In this document: positions 5,275 through 6,838 of the stretch, in pieces
Layout of the letters: each line of letters starts with the position of its first letter
How positions within the stretch are numbered: the stretch's first letter is position 1
Assembly: GCA_021159785.1 (NCBI GenBank)
Contig: JAGHDU010000133.1
Coordinates: 1 to 6,838, forward strand
Direction of reading: 5' to 3'
Length of the DNA: 6,838 nucleotides
Source: Staphylothermus sp.
GTDB taxonomy: Archaea > Thermoproteota > Thermoprotei_A > Sulfolobales > Desulfurococcaceae
Position numbers and translations under genes: made by a program
The notes under the pieces: model-generated
What the model was told of the DNA's origin: nothing
What the model saw: the letters and a program-made list of their open reading frames with translations, nothing else
The model's database searches: none

Positions 5275-5334
5275 GGTAAGTAGTAGAAAGTAAAAATTTC
5301 CCATTTGTTATTATGATATGAAAAGACTCCTTCT
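5275..5334 (-). terminator. T- and pyrimidine-rich stretch after the AsnRS-like gene
   Basis: On the minus strand the 60 nt after the stop contain TCTTTTC, ATTTTTAC and CTTTCTACTACTTACCTCTC. Repeated T/pyrimidine runs of this kind often end archaeal transcripts. No hairpin is evident. It lies just upstream of the transporter promoter, in keeping with separate transcription units. Confidence 0.3.
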
Positions 5335-6621
5335 TTATGGTGATAGCGTTATACCAGGTAGTTTCGGATATGGTGTTGCATATGCTACGTGTTTATGGCC
5401 TGCAACGTATCTAGCGAATCTCTCAAGTCCTAGGCCCCACCCACTACTTGGAGGTATGCCCCCCTGCTCTACTAATTCTATGAACCAGGCATATTTTTCT
5501 AGAGGTTCCCCAAGCATTTTTATTCGTCCAACTACTTGTGGATAGCGATATTCTCTTGTTCCTCCATCTAATACTTCTCCATAGCCTTCTGGTAGTATTA
5601 GGTTGAAATCTAGATTGTATTTTGGATCTTCTGGATTTGGTAAGTAATAGAACCCTCTACTAACTACTGGATATCCTATAATCCATATTGGCGTACCGAA
5701 ATATTCTGCCACAGCCGTTTCTGCTTCGTGGCTTAATTCTTTGCCCCATTCAATACTATATCCAAGTTTCTTTGCTAGTTCTAGGGCTTCGTCATATGTT
5801 ATTCTAGGGAATGGTGGTTTCAATACTACTGGTTCCTTTCTTTCACCTATCATGTAGATTATTTCACTGTATTTATCCGCGACTAATTTTGTCACTGTAT
5901 AAATCAATTGTTCGGCTAGTCGCATTACATCGTCTATATCGCTTAATGCCCACTCTATATCTAGTTGCGTGAATTCTGACAAGTGTCTGCCTGTCTTGAT
6001 GTTCTCTGGAGGTTCTTCTCTAATGTTCCTAGCTGTGAAGAAGACCTTTTCAAATACTGCTGCACTTGCTTGTTTATACATTATGACACTACTTGTTAAT
6101 TCGTACTCTACACCGTAGTACTTTGTTCTAAGCTTTTTAGCTCCTCTTAGACCGGGATCGCTTACAATACTAATCATTGGGGGTAATAGCTCTATGAAAT
6201 CTTCGCCATAAAGGAATTCTCGGCTATATCGTGTTATTAAGAATAACAATTTAGTAGATGCAGCATACTTAGGGTTTCTTAGAATCCATGGTGAATACTT
6301 AGCAAATTCTTCGGGGCTTATTTTTCTTAGATCTACATAGTCGAATTTTCTCTCTTCATAGGGTTTATGTATTACCTTAGAGTCGAGTACTTCAAGTTCC
6401 TTGTCTTTGATACGGGATTTTATCCATAGGAGTGTCTCTAGAGGTTGCTTTAATAGTCCACTTGTTTTTCTACCTGTTAATTTGAATTCTTTGAGTCCAC
6501 TGGGGTCTCTTAGAACGATTGAGTCTTCTTTTTTCTTAGCGATCCATACTATTATCTCGTGCTTGCCGTCGCTTATTTCTTTTAGAAGAGTTGTTCTTTT
6601 ATACTTGGAGAATATAGGCAC
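5335..6621 (-). CDS. Asparaginyl-tRNA synthetase-like class II protein (archaeal asparagine synthetase A / AsnRS2 type) with OB-like N terminus
   Basis: 428 aa. Residues 1-95 carry an OB-fold-like pattern (HEIIVWIAKKKEDSIVLRDPSG, 21-42; compare the LRDxSG strand of Asp/AsnRS), though shortened. The class II catalytic domain follows: motif 1 region FIELLPPM (142-149); LTSSVIMYKQ (175-184) where AspRS/AsnRS have the QSxQLYKQ-type loop; motif 2 NIREE (199-203), R201/E203 being the ATP-contacting pair, then TGRHLSEFTQLDIE (210-223); PEGYGEVLDGGTREY (344-358); motif 3 GWGLGLER (394-401), R401. The VIMYKQ and GRHLxEFTQLDIE patterns resemble archaeal asparagine synthetase A, an AsnRS paralogue that makes free Asn from Asp. 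That group is about 330 aa and lacks the anticodon-binding domain, so this longer form is intermediate. Aminoacylation, asparagine synthesis or another activation reaction all remain possible. Start: GTG 6621 is the first start codon after an in-frame TAG; no Shine-Dalgarno, TATA 25 nt upstream, so probably leaderless. Confidence 0.85.
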   Translation of the reverse strand: MPIFSKYKRTTLLKEISDGKHEIIVWIAKKKEDSIVLRDPSGLKEFKLTGRKTSGLLKQPLETLLWIKSRIKDKELEVLDSKVIHKPYEERKFDYVDLRKISPEEFAKYSPWILRNPKYAASTKLLFLITRYSREFLYGEDFIELLPPMISIVSDPGLRGAKKLRTKYYGVEYELTSSVIMYKQASAAVFEKVFFTARNIREEPPENIKTGRHLSEFTQLDIEWALSDIDDVMRLAEQLIYTVTKLVADKYSEIIYMIGERKEPVVLKPPFPRITYDEALELAKKLGYSIEWGKELSHEAETAVAEYFGTPIWIIGYPVVSRGFYYLPNPEDPKYNLDFNLILPEGYGEVLDGGTREYRYPQVVGRIKMLGEPLEKYAWFIELVEQGGIPPSSGWGLGLERFARYVAGHKHVAYATPYPKLPGITLSP

Positions 6622-6640
6622 AAAACTAGGTTTAGAATAG

Positions 6641-6650
6641 GATTTATATC
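6641..6650 (-). promoter_or_regulatory. TATA box of the leaderless AsnRS-like gene
   Basis: GATATAAATC on the minus strand is centred about 25 nt before the GTG at 6621, the distance expected between an archaeal TATA box and the start site. Transcription would begin at or next to the start codon, which fits the lack of a Shine-Dalgarno sequence. Confidence 0.55.
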
Positions 6651-6727
6651 CGGATATAGTCTCCGTTAAAACGCATCCCTATATCACCCTTATCCAAAAC
6701 CTATGAGGTTAGAAAGGTATTTAAAAC
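6644..6727 (-). promoter_or_regulatory. Possible second promoter and 10-codon leader ORF upstream of the AsnRS-like gene
   Basis: On the minus strand a TTTTAAATACC box (about 6726-6716) is followed 25-30 nt later by AGGGTGAT (6690-6683) and an ATG at 6676. This opens a 10-codon frame MRFNGDYIRI that stops at 6644, 22 nt before the GTG of the main gene. Box, ribosome site and ATG have sensible spacing, so a longer transcript with a short leader peptide is possible. The frame is too short to judge by codon use. Confidence 0.2.
6645..6658. repeat. 14-bp perfect palindrome over the AsnRS-like promoter
   Basis: TATATCC/GGATATA is a perfect two-fold palindrome without spacer. It overlaps the TATA box and extends upstream over the position of the TFB recognition element. 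A protein bound here would block promoter recognition, so it is a candidate repressor operator. Alternatively it may be chance in A/T-rich DNA. Confidence 0.4.
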
Positions 6728-6775
6728 TACCCCTTATTAGGGCAAAATACTTCGTATATATACATATACTTTGAT

Positions 6776-6838
6776 AAAAACTTTATAATTGTCTAAAATA
6801 GGTCTTTGTAAAATTTCCAAAAATCTATTATTTAGGTG
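6776..6838 (+). promoter_or_regulatory. Probable promoter and ribosome-binding site of a plus-strand gene beginning beyond the window
   Basis: AAAAACTTTATAATT (TATA core 6782-6788 with an A-rich upstream element) is followed about 50 nt later by AGGTG (6834-6838) at the very end. A start near 6811 would give a short leader ending in this Shine-Dalgarno site, so a start codon is expected within about 10 nt past the edge. The remaining upstream part (6660-6775) holds no gene I can support, only small symmetric elements such as CCCT-TATT-AGGG (6731-6742) and GTATATATAC (6754-6763). Confidence 0.35.

Noticed and set aside
5318..5545. 75-residue plus-strand ORF at the AsnRS-like 3' end
   Set aside because: Antisense of the motif 3 region, without a ribosome-binding site or promoter.
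1..6838. CRISPR array, tRNA/rRNA genes or insertion sequences
   Set aside because: No regularly spaced repeats, no cloverleaf-like stretch, no transposase and no terminal repeats seen on either strand.

Overview
The window looks like an AT-rich hyperthermophilic archaeal genome, most likely a crenarchaeon of the Desulfurococcales (Staphylothermus-like). The organism call is inference. It rests on strong GGTG-type Shine-Dalgarno sites, A/T-only TATA boxes placed about 25 nt before starts, one probable leaderless GTG start, compact gene spacing, an archaeal zinc-finger ATP sulfurylase and an archaeal AsnRS-like paralogue.

Left part (1-1397, minus strand): the N-terminal 240 residues of an alkaline-phosphatase-superfamily phosphodiesterase (COG3379 type), which runs off the left edge, preceded by adenylylsulfate (APS) kinase. 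A short divergent intergenic region (1398-1482) carries a 23-bp inverted repeat at its centre.

Middle (1483-3408, plus strand): a compact operon of a ribbon-helix-helix (RHH) protein, a two-helix DUF2061 membrane protein, ATP sulfurylase (sat), and a second RHH protein behind its own possible promoter/operator. Converging on it from the right is an SLC13/DASS-type anion transporter (3452-5179, minus) with an unusual extracytoplasmic domain at its N terminus.

Right part (5335-6838): a class II synthetase-fold protein closest to archaeal asparagine synthetase A / AsnRS2, but with an N-terminal OB-like extension. It is apparently leaderless, and its TATA box is embedded in a 14-bp perfect palindrome. 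The last bases look like the promoter and ribosome-binding site of a plus-strand gene that begins outside the window.

Together, the transporter (sulfate uptake, inferred), Sat (sulfate + ATP to APS) and APS kinase (APS to PAPS) form a sulfate-activation island. No PAPS/APS reductase, sulfite reductase or recognised PAP phosphatase is present here. The island may therefore supply PAPS for sulfation rather than reduction. The AP-superfamily enzyme is a candidate hydrolase of a sulfated or nucleotide product, and the two RHH proteins are candidate regulators. These role assignments are inference from context.
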